Positions 1 through 8,613 of a stretch of DNA of 64,000 nt are shown in pieces (the first letter of the stretch is position 1; each line of letters opens with the position of its first letter). Source of the stretch: JACCZX01 sp963824935 (GTDB lineage Bacteria; Pseudomonadota; Gammaproteobacteria; Burkholderiales; Burkholderiaceae_F). The stretch spans positions 49,033 to 113,032 of the forward strand of contig CAWGRF010000017.1 of NCBI GenBank assembly GCA_963824935.1, in the 5' to 3' direction. The notes below the pieces were generated by a model, which made no database searches, had not been told where the DNA came from, and saw only the letters and a program-made list of their open reading frames with translations. A program made the translations under genes and the position numbers.

Positions 1-216
1 CAAGCCGACACCGGATCGCCTGAAGTGCAAATCGCGCTGCTTACCGCGCGCATCAACGAGTTGACCGATCACTTCAAAGCGCACGTCAAGGATCATCACT
101 CACGTCGCGGCCTGCTGAAGATGGTCAGCCGGCGCCGCAAATTGCTCGACTATCTGAAAGGCAAGAACCCCGACGCCTACAAGGGGTTAATCGATTCTCT
201 CGGGCTGCGCAAGTAG
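1..216 (+). CDS. rpsO: 30S ribosomal protein S15, 3' part (5' end outside window)
   Basis: This is a primary 16S rRNA-binding protein of the small subunit. The reading frame is open from base 1 (it begins QADTGSPEVQ) and stops at 214-216. It shows the S15 signature: SPEVQIALLTARI, then LTDHFKAH, then DHHSRRGLL and the basic stretch RRRKLLDYLK, ending GLRK. About 17 N-terminal residues of the usual 89 are missing, so the start codon lies upstream of the window. A strong hairpin follows, and then pnp, which is the classic rpsO-pnp order. The GTG at 25 is an internal valine codon, not the start. Confidence 0.97.
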   Translation, partial: QADTGSPEVQIALLTARINELTDHFKAHVKDHHSRRGLLKMVSRRRKLLDYLKGKNPDAYKGLIDSLGLRK

Positions 217-238
217 TTGTGCGCCGAATGAAACAGCT

Positions 239-270
239 GAGCCCGCGCGGAACGTTCTGCGCGGGCTCTT
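239..270 (+). terminator. rpsO-pnp intergenic hairpin, terminator-like
   Basis: A 10-bp perfect stem (239-248 pairs with 259-268, GAGCCCGCGC/GCGCGGGCTC) surrounds a 10-base, nearly palindromic centre and is followed by TTTG. It sits 23 bases after the rpsO stop and before pnp. In E. coli the same interval holds a terminator and the RNase III-processed hairpin through which PNPase autoregulates. That role here is inference. Confidence 0.7.
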
Positions 271-312
271 TGCGTTCGATGCAATCGAACGATGCGAACA
301 AAAGGAATGAGA

Positions 313-2454
313 ATGCTTCAGAAAGTAATGTTTGAAAAAGTAACGAAGAGCTTTTCCTACGGCGCGAACACCGTGACATTGGAAACAGGCGAGGTCGCCC
401 GTCAATCGGACGGCGCGGTGCTGTGCTCGATGGGCGACACGGTTGTTCTGGCGACGGTGGTGGGGCGCCGAGAAGCCAAACCCGGGCAGGACTTTTTCCC
501 GCTGACTGTCGACTACGTCGAGAAGACGTATGCGGCCGGCCGCATCCCGGGCGGATTCTTCAAGCGCGAGGGGCGGCCTTCGGAGAAGGAGACGCTGACG
601 TCGCGCCTGATCGACCGGCCGATTCGACCGCTGTTTCCCGATGGTTTTCATAACGAAATACAAGTGGTGATTCACGTGCTGTCGGTCGATCCGGAAATCG
701 ATCCGGATGTCCCTGCGATGATCGGCGCCTCGGCCGCGTTGTCCCTATCCGGTATTCCTTTCAAGGGACCGATCGGCGCGGCGCGAGTCGGCTATGTCGA
801 CGGTCAGTACGTAATCAATCCGACCGCGACGCAGCTGAAGACTTCGCAACTCAACCTCGTGGTCGCTGGCACCGAGCGTGCCGTACTGATGGTCGAATCG
901 GAAGCCGATCAATTGTCCGAGGATGTGATGCTGGGCGGCGTGATGCACGGCCATCAACAGATGCAGGCGGTGATCAACGCGATTCACGATCTCGTACGCG
1001 ATGCCGGCAAGCCTGCGTGGGAATGGCAGCCTGCACCGAAGAACGAAGCGCTGATGGCCACGCTGGTGCAAAACGCCGGGCCGGCGCTGCGTGAGGCGTA
1101 TCAGATGCGCAGCAAACAGGCGCGTTCGAATCGCATCAACGAGATCTATGCGTCGGCCGCAAGCACCGTGGCGGCCGAGGCTGCCTCGACGGGCCAGCCC
1201 GCCGCCGATGGCAACGAAGTCAACAACATCTTGTTCGATCTCGAGGCGAAACTTGTTCGCAGCCAGATTCTGGACGGTGAACCCCGCATCGACGGTCGCG
1301 ATACGCGCACAGTGCGTCCGATCGACATTCGCCTTGGTGTTCTGCCGCGCACGCATGGCTCTGCCTTGTTCACGCGCGGCGAAACGCAGGCATTGGTGAT
1401 CGCCACGCTCGGCACCAAGCAGGACGAGCAGATCATCGATGCGCTGCAGGGTGAATATCGCGAGCGCTTCATGCTTCACTACAACATGCCGCCGTTTGCG
1501 ACCGGCGAAACGGGCCGGGTCGGCGCACCGAAGCGGCGCGAAGTCGGTCACGGCCGCCTGGCAAAACGCGCGCTGATTGCCTGCCTGCCATCGTACGAGG
1601 ACTTTCAGTATTCGCTGCGCGTCGTGTCCGAGATCACCGAGTCCAATGGCTCTTCGTCGATGGCGTCGGTATGCGGCGGGTGCCTCGCGCTGATGGATGC
1701 CGGCGTGCCCATGAAGGCGCATGTGGCCGGAGTCGCGATGGGGCTGATCAAGGAAGGCAACAAGTTTGCGGTGCTGACCGACATCCTCGGTGACGAGGAT
1801 CACCTGGGTGACATGGACTTCAAGGTGGCGGGCACGGCGACCGGGGTCACCGCGCTGCAGATGGATATCAAGATCGAGGGCATCACGCGCGAGATCATGC
1901 AGGTCGCACTGGCGCAGGCGAAAGAAGCGCGCATGCACATCCTGCAGAAGATGCAGGACGCGATCGGTGCGTCGCGCGGCGAACTGTCTGCGTTCGCGCC
2001 GCGCCTGATCAAGATGAAGATCAATCCGGAGAAGATCCGCGATGTGATCGGCAAGGGCGGAGCCGTGATCCGCGCGTTGACCGAAGAAACCGGCACGCAG
2101 ATCGATATCGAGGACGATGGCACCATCATCATCGCCAGCGTGGATCACGAAAAGGGCAAGGAAGCGCAGCGTCGTATCAGCGAGCTGACAGCCGAAGTTG
2201 AAGTCGGCAAGGTCTACGACGGCACGGTGCTACGCCTGCTGGACTTCGGCGCGATCGTGCAAATCCTGCCGGGCAAGGACGGCTTGCTGCACATTTCGCA
2301 GATCGCCAACGAGCGGGTCAACGCGGTGGCGGATTACTTGAAGGAAGGCCAGCCCGTCAAGGTCAAGGTAATCGAAGCCGACGAAAAGGGTCGAGTGCGG
2401 CTATCGATGAAGGCGGTCGGCGGCGATGCAGCGGCGGCTCAGCAGCAGCAATAA
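313..2454 (+). CDS. pnp: polyribonucleotide nucleotidyltransferase (PNPase)
   Basis: This is a phosphorolytic 3'-5' exoribonuclease, a trimeric degradosome component in the cytoplasm. Two RNase PH-like domains fill roughly residues 10-460, with FFKREGRPSEKE in the first and NGSSSMASVCGG in the second. A KH domain carries IGKGG near residue 579, an S1 domain runs from about residue 632 (GKVYDGTVLRLLDFG), and the tail is Gln-rich. At about 713 residues the length is normal. In-frame ATGs lie at 292, 307, 313 and 328. I prefer 313 because AAAGGA at 301-306 sits at good spacing, although 328 (MFEKV) matches the usual family N-terminus and is possible. A terminator hairpin follows the stop. Confidence 0.98.
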   Translation: MLQKVMFEKVTKSFSYGANTVTLETGEVARQSDGAVLCSMGDTVVLATVVGRREAKPGQDFFPLTVDYVEKTYAAGRIPGGFFKREGRPSEKETLTSRLIDRPIRPLFPDGFHNEIQVVIHVLSVDPEIDPDVPAMIGASAALSLSGIPFKGPIGAARVGYVDGQYVINPTATQLKTSQLNLVVAGTERAVLMVESEADQLSEDVMLGGVMHGHQQMQAVINAIHDLVRDAGKPAWEWQPAPKNEALMATLVQNAGPALREAYQMRSKQARSNRINEIYASAASTVAAEAASTGQPAADGNEVNNILFDLEAKLVRSQILDGEPRIDGRDTRTVRPIDIRLGVLPRTHGSALFTRGETQALVIATLGTKQDEQIIDALQGEYRERFMLHYNMPPFATGETGRVGAPKRREVGHGRLAKRALIACLPSYEDFQYSLRVVSEITESNGSSSMASVCGGCLALMDAGVPMKAHVAGVAMGLIKEGNKFAVLTDILGDEDHLGDMDFKVAGTATGVTALQMDIKIEGITREIMQVALAQAKEARMHILQKMQDAIGASRGELSAFAPRLIKMKINPEKIRDVIGKGGAVIRALTEETGTQIDIEDDGTIIIASVDHEKGKEAQRRISELTAEVEVGKVYDGTVLRLLDFGAIVQILPGKDGLLHISQIANERVNAVADYLKEGQPVKVKVIEADEKGRVRLSMKAVGGDAAAAQQQQ

Positions 2455-2473
2455 TTCTTTGCAGAGTTCGACG

Positions 2474-2500
2474 AGGCGCCGCCGTTGGCGCCTTTGTTTT
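2474..2500 (+). terminator. rho-independent terminator after pnp
   Basis: The arms AGGCGCC (2474-2480) and GGCGCCT (2487-2492, with closing A-T) enclose a six-base loop and run into TTTGTTTT. It lies 20 bases past the pnp stop and directly before the next coding start at 2503, which argues against the longer upstream start (2485) for that gene. Confidence 0.75.
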
Positions 2501-2502
2501 GT

Positions 2503-4617
2503 ATGAACGCATTGGCAATCGCCGCGACCGGCCTCGTGCTGGTCATCGGCTGCGCACCAGCGCTTTCCGCAGAAGCAACGATGGCCGCTGAGCAGGACGA
2601 TCCACACCTCTGGCTCGAAGAAGTCGATGGCGCGCGCGCACTTGAGTTTGCGCGTACTGCCAACACACGCACGCTGTCCGAGCTGCGCGAGCGGTCGGAA
2701 TTCGCGCCGATCCGCGATGAGGTGCGCGAAGTGCTCGACTCGCGCGAGCGAATTGCGCACGTCGCGGTGCACGGCGACCATCTTTACAACTTCTGGCAGG
2801 ACCGCGCCAATCCGCGTGGACTCTGGCGCCGTACATCATGGGCCGAATATCGCAAGCCGCAGACCGCGTGGGAAACCGTGCTCGATGTCGATACGTTGGC
2901 GCGCGACGAAAAGGAAAACTGGGTTTGGAAGAACGCGCAGTGCTTGCCGCCGCGGGGTGATCGCTGCCTGATCAGCCTGTCGCGCGGCGGTGGTGATGCG
3001 ATTGCCGTGCGCGAGTTCGATCTTGCGAGAAAGGAATTCGTCACTGACGGATTCGTTTTGCCCGAAGCCAAGTCAGATGTTGAGTGGCGCGACCGCGACA
3101 CGATCTACGTCGGCACCGATTTCGGCCCGGGCACGATGACCGATAGCGGCTATGCACGCATCGTTAAGCGCTGGACTCGCGGGACGCCTCTCGCACAGGC
3201 CGTGACTATCTTCGAAGGACAGCGCACCGATGTCGGCGTTGACCCTTGGGTCGATCATGACGTTCGCGATGGCGAAACGCGAGTCACCGAGGGTGTAAGG
3301 CGCTCAATTGCGTTTTACAACAGCGAAATGTTCGTGTTGCGCAACGGTGTACCGGTGCGGCTCGCTGTGCCGAACGACGCTGCCACGCGGATCGTCGGCC
3401 CGTGGCTCGTCGTACGACTGCGGTCCGCATGGGACATTGGCGGCCGCACATATCCAGCCGGCGCGCTGATCGCTGCGAAGACGCAGGAGTTTTTGGACGG
3501 AAAGCGCACGTTCGAAGTGTTGTTCGAGCCGACCGCGCGCACCGCGCTGCAAAGGGATTGGTCGGCTACCCGCGACACGATCGTGCTTGATGTGCTCGAC
3601 AACGTCCGGAACCGGATTTGGGTGGTGACACCGGCGGATGATGGCTGGCGGCGTCAGGAAATTGCACTGCCATCTCTGGGCTCAGCGAGCGCGCGTCCGG
3701 TCGATCGCTACGCGTCGGATCAGCTTTTCATCACGTATCAGGATTTTCTGACGCCGCCGACGTTGTTTATCGGCGCGGCGCGGCAACCGGTCGAGAAGCT
3801 GAAGTCGATGCCGTCGTTTTTCGACGCCTTGCGCATGACGGTGCAACAACTCGAGGCGACATCGCGCGACGGCACGCGCGTGCCGTACTTCGTTATCGGT
3901 CCGGCCGGACTGAAGAATGCGCCAACGATGCTGTATGGCTACGGCGGTTTCGAGATTTCGCTCGAACCGTTCTACAGCGGCGGACTCGGCCGCGCATGGC
4001 TGGCGCGCGGTGGCGTTCTGGTCGTCGCCAACATTCGTGGTGGCGGCGAATTCGGGCCCGCATGGCACCAGGCCGCGTTGAAGGAAAAGCGACAGAACGC
4101 GTTCGACGATTTCATTGCGATTGCAGAAGATCTCGTACGACGCGGCATTGCCGAGCCCAAACAAATTGGCATCCGCGGAGGCAGCAACGGTGGTCTACTG
4201 GTTGGCGCTGCGTTGACGCAGCGTCCGGAGCTCTTCGGCGCCGCGGTGGCGCAGGTGCCGCTGCTCGACATGCGGCGCTACAACAAGCTGCTGGCCGGCG
4301 CGAGTTGGATGGGCGAGTACGGCGATCCCGACGTGCCCGAGCAGTGGGCGTACATCTCGAAGTATTCGCCGTATCAGAACGTGCGCAAGGGCGTGCGGTA
4401 TCCGCCGACGCTTTTCGTTACCTCGACTCGCGACGATCGCGTGCATCCAGCGCACGCGCGCAAGATGTTTGCGCGCATGCGCGAACAGGGGCACGACGTC
4501 TGGTACTACGAGAACATCGAAGGTGGCCACGGCGCCGCCTCGAACAACGAGCAGCGCGCGCTGATGAACGCGATTGAATACACATTCCTGTGGAAGCACC
4601 TCGGAGGCAAGCCGTGA
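2503..4617 (+). CDS. prolyl oligopeptidase family serine peptidase (S9A), exported
   Basis: This is predicted to cleave proline-containing oligopeptides. The N-terminus (NALAIAATGLVLVIG, then a short spacer to ALSAEA) looks like a signal peptide, so it probably acts in the periplasm. A beta-propeller region (about 30-430) precedes the alpha/beta-hydrolase domain. The triad can be placed at Ser561 in GGSNGGLL, Asp644 in STRDDRVHP and His676 in EGGHGAAS. These spacings match classical prolyl oligopeptidase, and about 704 residues is the expected size. I chose the ATG at 2503 because the pnp terminator occupies the sequence before it. It overlaps the GTG start of the next gene, suggesting co-translation. 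The exact substrate is unknown. Confidence 0.9.
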   Translation: MNALAIAATGLVLVIGCAPALSAEATMAAEQDDPHLWLEEVDGARALEFARTANTRTLSELRERSEFAPIRDEVREVLDSRERIAHVAVHGDHLYNFWQDRANPRGLWRRTSWAEYRKPQTAWETVLDVDTLARDEKENWVWKNAQCLPPRGDRCLISLSRGGGDAIAVREFDLARKEFVTDGFVLPEAKSDVEWRDRDTIYVGTDFGPGTMTDSGYARIVKRWTRGTPLAQAVTIFEGQRTDVGVDPWVDHDVRDGETRVTEGVRRSIAFYNSEMFVLRNGVPVRLAVPNDAATRIVGPWLVVRLRSAWDIGGRTYPAGALIAAKTQEFLDGKRTFEVLFEPTARTALQRDWSATRDTIVLDVLDNVRNRIWVVTPADDGWRRQEIALPSLGSASARPVDRYASDQLFITYQDFLTPPTLFIGAARQPVEKLKSMPSFFDALRMTVQQLEATSRDGTRVPYFVIGPAGLKNAPTMLYGYGGFEISLEPFYSGGLGRAWLARGGVLVVANIRGGGEFGPAWHQAALKEKRQNAFDDFIAIAEDLVRRGIAEPKQIGIRGGSNGGLLVGAALTQRPELFGAAVAQVPLLDMRRYNKLLAGASWMGEYGDPDVPEQWAYISKYSPYQNVRKGVRYPPTLFVTSTRDDRVHPAHARKMFARMREQGHDVWYYENIEGGHGAASNNEQRALMNAIEYTFLWKHLGGKP

Positions 4618-5630
4618 ACGACGGCTCGATGCGCGCCATCGAGATCGCACAGCCCGGGGGTCCGGACGTGCTGCGCCTGGTCGAACGGGCGTGCCCGCAG
4701 CCAGCCGCTGGTGAGGTCTTGATCCGGGTGCAGGCAGCGGGTTTGAATCGACCGGATGTCCTGCAGCGCAAAGGTGCCTACGCACCGCCGCCCGGCGCGT
4801 CTGATCTACCCGGACTCGAGGTCGCCGGCACGATTGAGAAGGGTGATACAGCCGGAACCGACTTAAAAATAGGTGACGCGGTTTGCGCGCTGGTGGCGGG
4901 AGGCGGCTACGCCGAGTACTGCGTGGCACCCACTGCGCAGTGTCTGCCGAAGCCGCGCACGCTGTCGTTTGCAGAAGCGGCCGGGCTTCCCGAAACGTAC
5001 TTCACCGTGTGGAGCAACGTGTTCGATCGCGCGCGACTTGCGTCCGGAGAATCGTTGCTGGTGCAGGGTGGCTCGAGCGGAATCGGCGTTGCAGCGATTC
5101 AGCTGGCGTCAACGCTTGGCAACACCGTTTATGCGACGGCAGGCAGCGACGACAAATGCCGCGCGTGCGAGAGACTCGGTGCCAAGCGCGCGATTAACTA
5201 TCGGACCGAAGACTTTGCCGAGGTGATTCGCACCGAAACCGGTGGCCGCGGGGTCGATGTCATCCTCGACATGGTCGCCGGCGATTACTTGCCGCGTGAG
5301 ATCCAATGCCTGGCCGATGACGGCCGGCTGGTCATCATTGCGCTGCTCGGCGGCGCGAAAGCGCCGCTGGATATGAGCGCGGTCTTGCGGAGACGGCTGA
5401 CGATAACCGGCTCGACGCTGCGTCCACGCCCGGTCGAGGTCAAGGGTGCGATCGCTAGGCGCCTGCGCGAGGTCGTGTGGCCGCTGATTGAGTCGGGGCG
5501 GATTAAGCCGATGCTTTATCGCACGTTTCCGCTGGCGCAAGCCGCCGACGCGCACCGGCTGATGGAGTCGAGCGAGCATGTCGGCAAGATCGTGCTGACC
5601 GTCGGCGCAAATGCCGGGCAGGTGCAATGA
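4614..5630 (+). CDS. NAD(P)H:quinone oxidoreductase, zinc-independent MDR family
   Basis: This is a medium-chain dehydrogenase/reductase of the QOR/PIG3 type that reduces quinones or enones with NAD(P)H. It opens with MRAIEIAQPGGPDVL, contains LNRPDVLQRKGAY, PPGASDLPGLEVAG, a Rossmann segment VQGGSSGIGVAAIQLA near residue 150 and GRGVDVILDMVAG. The zinc-binding cysteines of alcohol dehydrogenases are absent. I prefer the GTG at 4614, since GGAGG at 4603-4607 sits at good spacing and the start overlaps the upstream stop as GTGA. An ATG at 4629 is the alternative. The stop overlaps the tpiA start. Confidence 0.9.
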   Translation: MNDGSMRAIEIAQPGGPDVLRLVERACPQPAAGEVLIRVQAAGLNRPDVLQRKGAYAPPPGASDLPGLEVAGTIEKGDTAGTDLKIGDAVCALVAGGGYAEYCVAPTAQCLPKPRTLSFAEAAGLPETYFTVWSNVFDRARLASGESLLVQGGSSGIGVAAIQLASTLGNTVYATAGSDDKCRACERLGAKRAINYRTEDFAEVIRTETGGRGVDVILDMVAGDYLPREIQCLADDGRLVIIALLGGAKAPLDMSAVLRRRLTITGSTLRPRPVEVKGAIARRLREVVWPLIESGRIKPMLYRTFPLAQAADAHRLMESSEHVGKIVLTVGANAGQVQ

Positions 5631-6379
5631 TGCTGCGCCGTGCATTGGTGGCCGCCAACTGGAAGATGAACGGTTCGCGCGCGGCCAACGAAGCCTGGCT
5701 GCGCGAATTTGCTAGCCGTAAGGCGAAATTGGCGTGCGACGTCGTGGTGTGCGCTCCCTACGTGTACGTCGATCAGCTGCGCGCATCGCTAAGCCGCGAT
5801 CAGATCGGTGCGCAAGACGTGTCGGCGCACCAGCCTGGGGCCTACACCGGAGACATAGCGGCGGAAATGCTGAAAGATGCCGGTTGCGATTGGGTCATCG
5901 TCGGACACTCGGAACGTCGCCAATTGCACGGCGAAACTGACGAACTCGTGGCGGCCAAGGCCGAACGCGCGTTGCAAGCGGGGTTGCGGCCGATAATCTG
6001 CATCGGCGAAACACTGCAGCAGCGCGCAGCGGGTCAAACGCACGCGGTGTTAAGTTCGCAGCTCGCAGTTGTGCTGGAGCGCCTTGGCGCCGAAAGGTTA
6101 ACCAGCGGAGTGCTGGCATACGAGCCGGTGTGGGCGATCGGGACCGGTCACACGGCAACGCCTGCGCAGGCGCAGGAAGTGCACGCTGCCTTGCGCGCCC
6201 GGATTGGCGAGCGCGATGCGAAAGCGGCGGCGGATTTGAGAATTTTGTATGGCGGCAGCGTTAAGCCGGGCAATGCACCGGAGCTGTTCGTGCAGCCCGA
6301 TATCGATGGCGGGCTAATTGGCGGCGCTTCGTTGGTTGCAGCAGACTTTGTTGAGATTTGCGCCGCCGTGCACACGTAA
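5627..6379 (+). CDS. tpiA: triose-phosphate isomerase
   Basis: This interconverts dihydroxyacetone phosphate and glyceraldehyde 3-phosphate in glycolysis and gluconeogenesis. The catalytic set is complete: Lys13 in NWKMNGS, His94 in GHSERR and Glu166 in YEPVWAIGTG. The phosphate-gripping YGGSVKPGN and GGLIGGASL follow. At 250 residues it is a normal TIM barrel. The start overlaps the upstream stop (ATGATG; 5630 is an equally good start). secG follows after 28 bases, the usual tpiA-secG-tRNA-Leu-nuo order. Confidence 0.98.
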   Translation: MMLRRALVAANWKMNGSRAANEAWLREFASRKAKLACDVVVCAPYVYVDQLRASLSRDQIGAQDVSAHQPGAYTGDIAAEMLKDAGCDWVIVGHSERRQLHGETDELVAAKAERALQAGLRPIICIGETLQQRAAGQTHAVLSSQLAVVLERLGAERLTSGVLAYEPVWAIGTGHTATPAQAQEVHAALRARIGERDAKAAADLRILYGGSVKPGNAPELFVQPDIDGGLIGGASLVAADFVEICAAVHT

Positions 6380-6407
6380 TATTCGTTAGATCGGAGAAAG
6401 GTTTGAA

Positions 6408-6848
6408 ATGGCTTGGTTGACCACATTGCTGATCGTCGTGCAGGTGATCTCGGCGATTTCGATCATCGTGCTGGTGCTGCTTCAGCACGGCAAGGGCGCG
6501 GATATGGGCGCGGCGTTCGGGGGCGGCGCATCCGGCAGCCTGTTCGGCGCCACCGGCTCGGCCAACTTTCTTTCGCGCAGCACCGGCGCTGTTGCCACCG
6601 TCTTCTTCCTGGCGACCCTCGGCCTGGCCTACACGAGCACCGAAATCAAGCGTCCCGCATCGGAGACTGGTGGTGTGATGGGAACGGTGCCTCCGACCAC
6701 CCCGGTTCCCGCGCCGACGCCGAAGGACGTCCCCACGCCGAGCGGACAGGCCCCACAGAGCACGCCGGCGGCAACGATTCCCGCCGTACCGGTGCCGACT
6801 CCGTCAACCAAGGACGGGCAGCCGAAGCCGAGCGATATTCCGAAGTAA
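6408..6848 (+). CDS. secG: protein-export membrane protein SecG
   Basis: This is an auxiliary subunit of the SecYEG translocon in the inner membrane. Two transmembrane helices are visible (about residues 4-24 and 53-73), separated by the conserved cytoplasmic loop LLQHGKGADMGAAFGGG and GSLFGATGSANFLSR. The C-terminal half (about residues 85-146) is a Pro/Thr/Ala-rich, low-complexity tail, as is common in betaproteobacterial SecG. GGAGAAAGG lies upstream of the ATG at good spacing. Confidence 0.96.
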   Translation: MAWLTTLLIVVQVISAISIIVLVLLQHGKGADMGAAFGGGASGSLFGATGSANFLSRSTGAVATVFFLATLGLAYTSTEIKRPASETGGVMGTVPPTTPVPAPTPKDVPTPSGQAPQSTPAATIPAVPVPTPSTKDGQPKPSDIPK

Positions 6849-6890
6849 GGCGAGCCCGCGCCAGGCAGCGGATCACCGATTGCCATCACG

Positions 6891-6896
6891 TACAAT
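6891..6896 (+). promoter_or_regulatory. possible -10 element for tRNA-Leu / nuo operon
   Basis: TACAAT lies 19 bases before the first base of the mature tRNA, a plausible distance for a tRNA promoter. No convincing -35 hexamer is visible at 16-18 bases upstream, so this is a weak call. Confidence 0.35.
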
Positions 6897-6915
6897 CTTT
6901 TGGATTTTTTCCAGT

Positions 6916-7000
6916 GCCGACGTGGTGGAATTGGTAGACACACCATCTTGAGGGGGTGGCGGCGCAAGCCGTGAGAGTTCGAGTCTCTCCGTCGGCACCA
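6916..7000 (+). tRNA. tRNA-Leu, anticodon GAG
   Basis: The acceptor stem GCCGACG (6916-6922) pairs with CGTCGGC (6990-6996) and is followed by discriminator A and an encoded CCA (6998-7000). The D arm contains TGGTAGA. The anticodon stem CCATC/GGTGG encloses TTGAGGG, giving anticodon GAG at 6950-6952. A leucine-type long variable arm is formed by GGCGGCGCAAGCCGT, and the T arm is GAGAGTTCGAGTCTCTC. It reads CUC/CUU leucine codons. It sits between secG and nuoA and is probably processed from their transcript or its own. Confidence 0.97.
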
Positions 7001-7024
7001 AATGCACTGCACGGTGAAGCTCGC

Positions 7025-7390
7025 GTGAACCTCGACAACTACCTTCCGATCCTGCTTTTCATACTGGTCGGTCTCGCGATCGGCGCAGCGCCGATGGCGA
7101 TTGGCGCGCTGCTCGGTCCGCGCAACCCTGATCCGGAAAAGTTGTCTCCGTATGAGTGCGGCTTCGAAGCTTTCGAAGACGCGCGCATGAAGTTCGATGT
7201 GCGGTATTACCTGGTGGCGATCTTATTCATCATCTTCGACCTCGAGATTGCGTTTCTATTTCCGTGGGGCGTTGTGCTCGGCGACCTTGGCGTCTGGAGC
7301 GCGGGCTTCTGGGCGATGATGCTGTTTCTCGCCATTCTGACCGTCGGCTTTATCTACGAATGGAAAAAGGGCGCGCTGGATTGGGAATAG
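7025..7390 (+). CDS. nuoA: NADH-quinone oxidoreductase subunit A
   Basis: This is a membrane subunit of proton-pumping complex I. Three transmembrane helices are visible, with the conserved loop PYECGFEAFEDARMKFDVRYY and then LFIIFDLEIAFLFPW. The GTG at 7025 gives VNLDNYLPILLF and a normal 121-residue protein. Upstream in-frame codons run into the tRNA gene and are excluded for that reason. The first gene of the fourteen-gene nuo operon, it lies three bases from nuoB. Confidence 0.97.
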   Translation: MNLDNYLPILLFILVGLAIGAAPMAIGALLGPRNPDPEKLSPYECGFEAFEDARMKFDVRYYLVAILFIIFDLEIAFLFPWGVVLGDLGVWSAGFWAMMLFLAILTVGFIYEWKKGALDWE

Positions 7391-7393
7391 ATC

Positions 7394-7870
7394 ATGGCTC
7401 TGGAAGGTCACCTTAACGAAGGATTCGTAACGACCAGTGTCGACAAGGTTCTGAACTGGTCAAAAACCGGCTCACTGTGGCCGATGTCATTCGGCCTGGC
7501 GTGCTGTGCGGTCGAGATGATGCACGCCGGCGCCGCACGCTATGACCTCGACCGCTTCGGCATCTTCTTTCGCCCGAGTCCGCGCCAGTCCGATCTGATG
7601 ATCGTCGCCGGTACGTTGTGCAACAAGATGGCGCCGGCGTTGCGCAAGGTGTACGACCAGATGGCCGAACCGCGCTGGGTCATCAGCATGGGCTCGTGTG
7701 CCAATGGTGGCGGCTATTACCACTACAGCTACTCGGTGGTGCGCGGCTGCGACCGCATCGTGCCGGTCGACGTATACGTTCCCGGCTGTCCGCCGACTGC
7801 AGAAGCGCTGATCTACGGAATCATCCAGTTGCAGAACAAGATTCGACGCACGAATACGATCGCCCGCTGA
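7394..7870 (+). CDS. nuoB: NADH-quinone oxidoreductase subunit B
   Basis: This peripheral-arm subunit carries the terminal [4Fe-4S] cluster N2 that reduces quinone. All four ligands are present: Cys37 and Cys38 in LACCAVEMMHA, Cys102 in GSCANGGG and Cys132 in PGCPPTAE. Its 158 residues are normal. The stop overlaps the nuoC start (TGATG). Confidence 0.98.
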   Translation: MALEGHLNEGFVTTSVDKVLNWSKTGSLWPMSFGLACCAVEMMHAGAARYDLDRFGIFFRPSPRQSDLMIVAGTLCNKMAPALRKVYDQMAEPRWVISMGSCANGGGYYHYSYSVVRGCDRIVPVDVYVPGCPPTAEALIYGIIQLQNKIRRTNTIAR

Positions 7871-8469
7871 TGTCTCGTCTGGATGAACTCTCCGAGCGCT
7901 TGAGATCGGCGCTCGGCAACAAGCTGCAAAGCCTTGTCGTTGCGCTCGATGAAGTGACGATTGTCGTCAAGCGTCAGGATCATTTATCGGTCGCTCACAC
8001 GTTGCGTGACGACAGTTCGCTTGCGTTCGCACAGTTGATCGATCTTTGCGGCGTTGATTATTTGTCATACGGCGAGGGCACGTGGGATGGCGCGCGTTAC
8101 GCGGTCGTCATGCACCTGCTGTCGCTGACACACAACTGGCGCGTACGCGTGCGCACGTTCTGTACCGATGATGACCTACCTCTGGTGGATTCGGTCACGA
8201 GTGTCTGGGCATCGGCCAACTGGTTCGAACGCGAGGCGTTCGATTTGTACGGAATCGTGTTCGAAGGCCATCCCGATCTGCGCCGCATCCTGACCGATTA
8301 CGGCTTCGTCGGTCACCCATTCCGCAAGGACTTCCCTATCTCGGGCTACGTTGAGATGAGGTACGACCCGGAACAGAAGAGGGTTATCTATCAACCAGTG
8401 ACGATCGAACCGCGCGAGATCGTGCCGCGCGTGATTCGTGAGGAAAACTACGGCCAGGGGCGAGGGTGA
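7870..8469 (+). CDS. nuoC: NADH-quinone oxidoreductase subunit C
   Basis: This is the 30-kDa peripheral-arm subunit, here a separate gene rather than the NuoCD fusion of enterobacteria. The signature REAFDLYGIVFEGHPDLRRI is followed by DYGFVGHPFRKDFP and a C-terminal IEPREIVPRVIREENY. The ATG at 7870 overlaps the nuoB stop; the frame is open further upstream but only as a shadow of nuoB. It has 199 residues. A 144-base gap with hairpins follows before nuoD. Confidence 0.97.
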   Translation: MSRLDELSERLRSALGNKLQSLVVALDEVTIVVKRQDHLSVAHTLRDDSSLAFAQLIDLCGVDYLSYGEGTWDGARYAVVMHLLSLTHNWRVRVRTFCTDDDLPLVDSVTSVWASANWFEREAFDLYGIVFEGHPDLRRILTDYGFVGHPFRKDFPISGYVEMRYDPEQKRVIYQPVTIEPREIVPRVIREENYGQGRG

Positions 8470-8510
8470 TGGCCGGACATCAAGAAACTCGCTGAATTTT
8501 GTTTCCGGCC

Positions 8511-8551
8511 GCCGCGCTTTGCGCGGCTTAACTTGCGCTTTGCGCAAGTTA
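8511..8551. repeat. double hairpin in the nuoC-nuoD gap
   Basis: Two adjacent perfect stem-loops, both with a TTT loop, lie here: GCCGCGC-TTT-GCGCGGC (8511-8527) and TAACTTGCGC-TTT-GCGCAAGTTA (8529-8551). Both share the core GCGCTTTGCGC. A short GCTTCG/CGAAGC inverted repeat at 8581-8593 follows. The rest of the 144-base interval holds no gene that I can see. It looks like a REP-like palindromic unit; no T-run follows, so a terminator role is unlikely. Confidence 0.65.
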
Positions 8552-8613
8552 GCCTACAACGAAGTTCAAGGTGTAACGCGGCTTCGACGAAGCTCAGTGC
8601 CGGGATTAGTCGT

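Noticed and set aside
745..2148. 467-codon open frame on the minus strand
   Set aside because: It lies wholly within pnp, has biased Arg/His composition and shows no family motif; it is a GC-rich shadow frame.
2485..2502. Earlier start for the S9 peptidase
   Set aside because: It would start inside the pnp terminator hairpin, and the ATG at 2503 gives a cleaner signal peptide.
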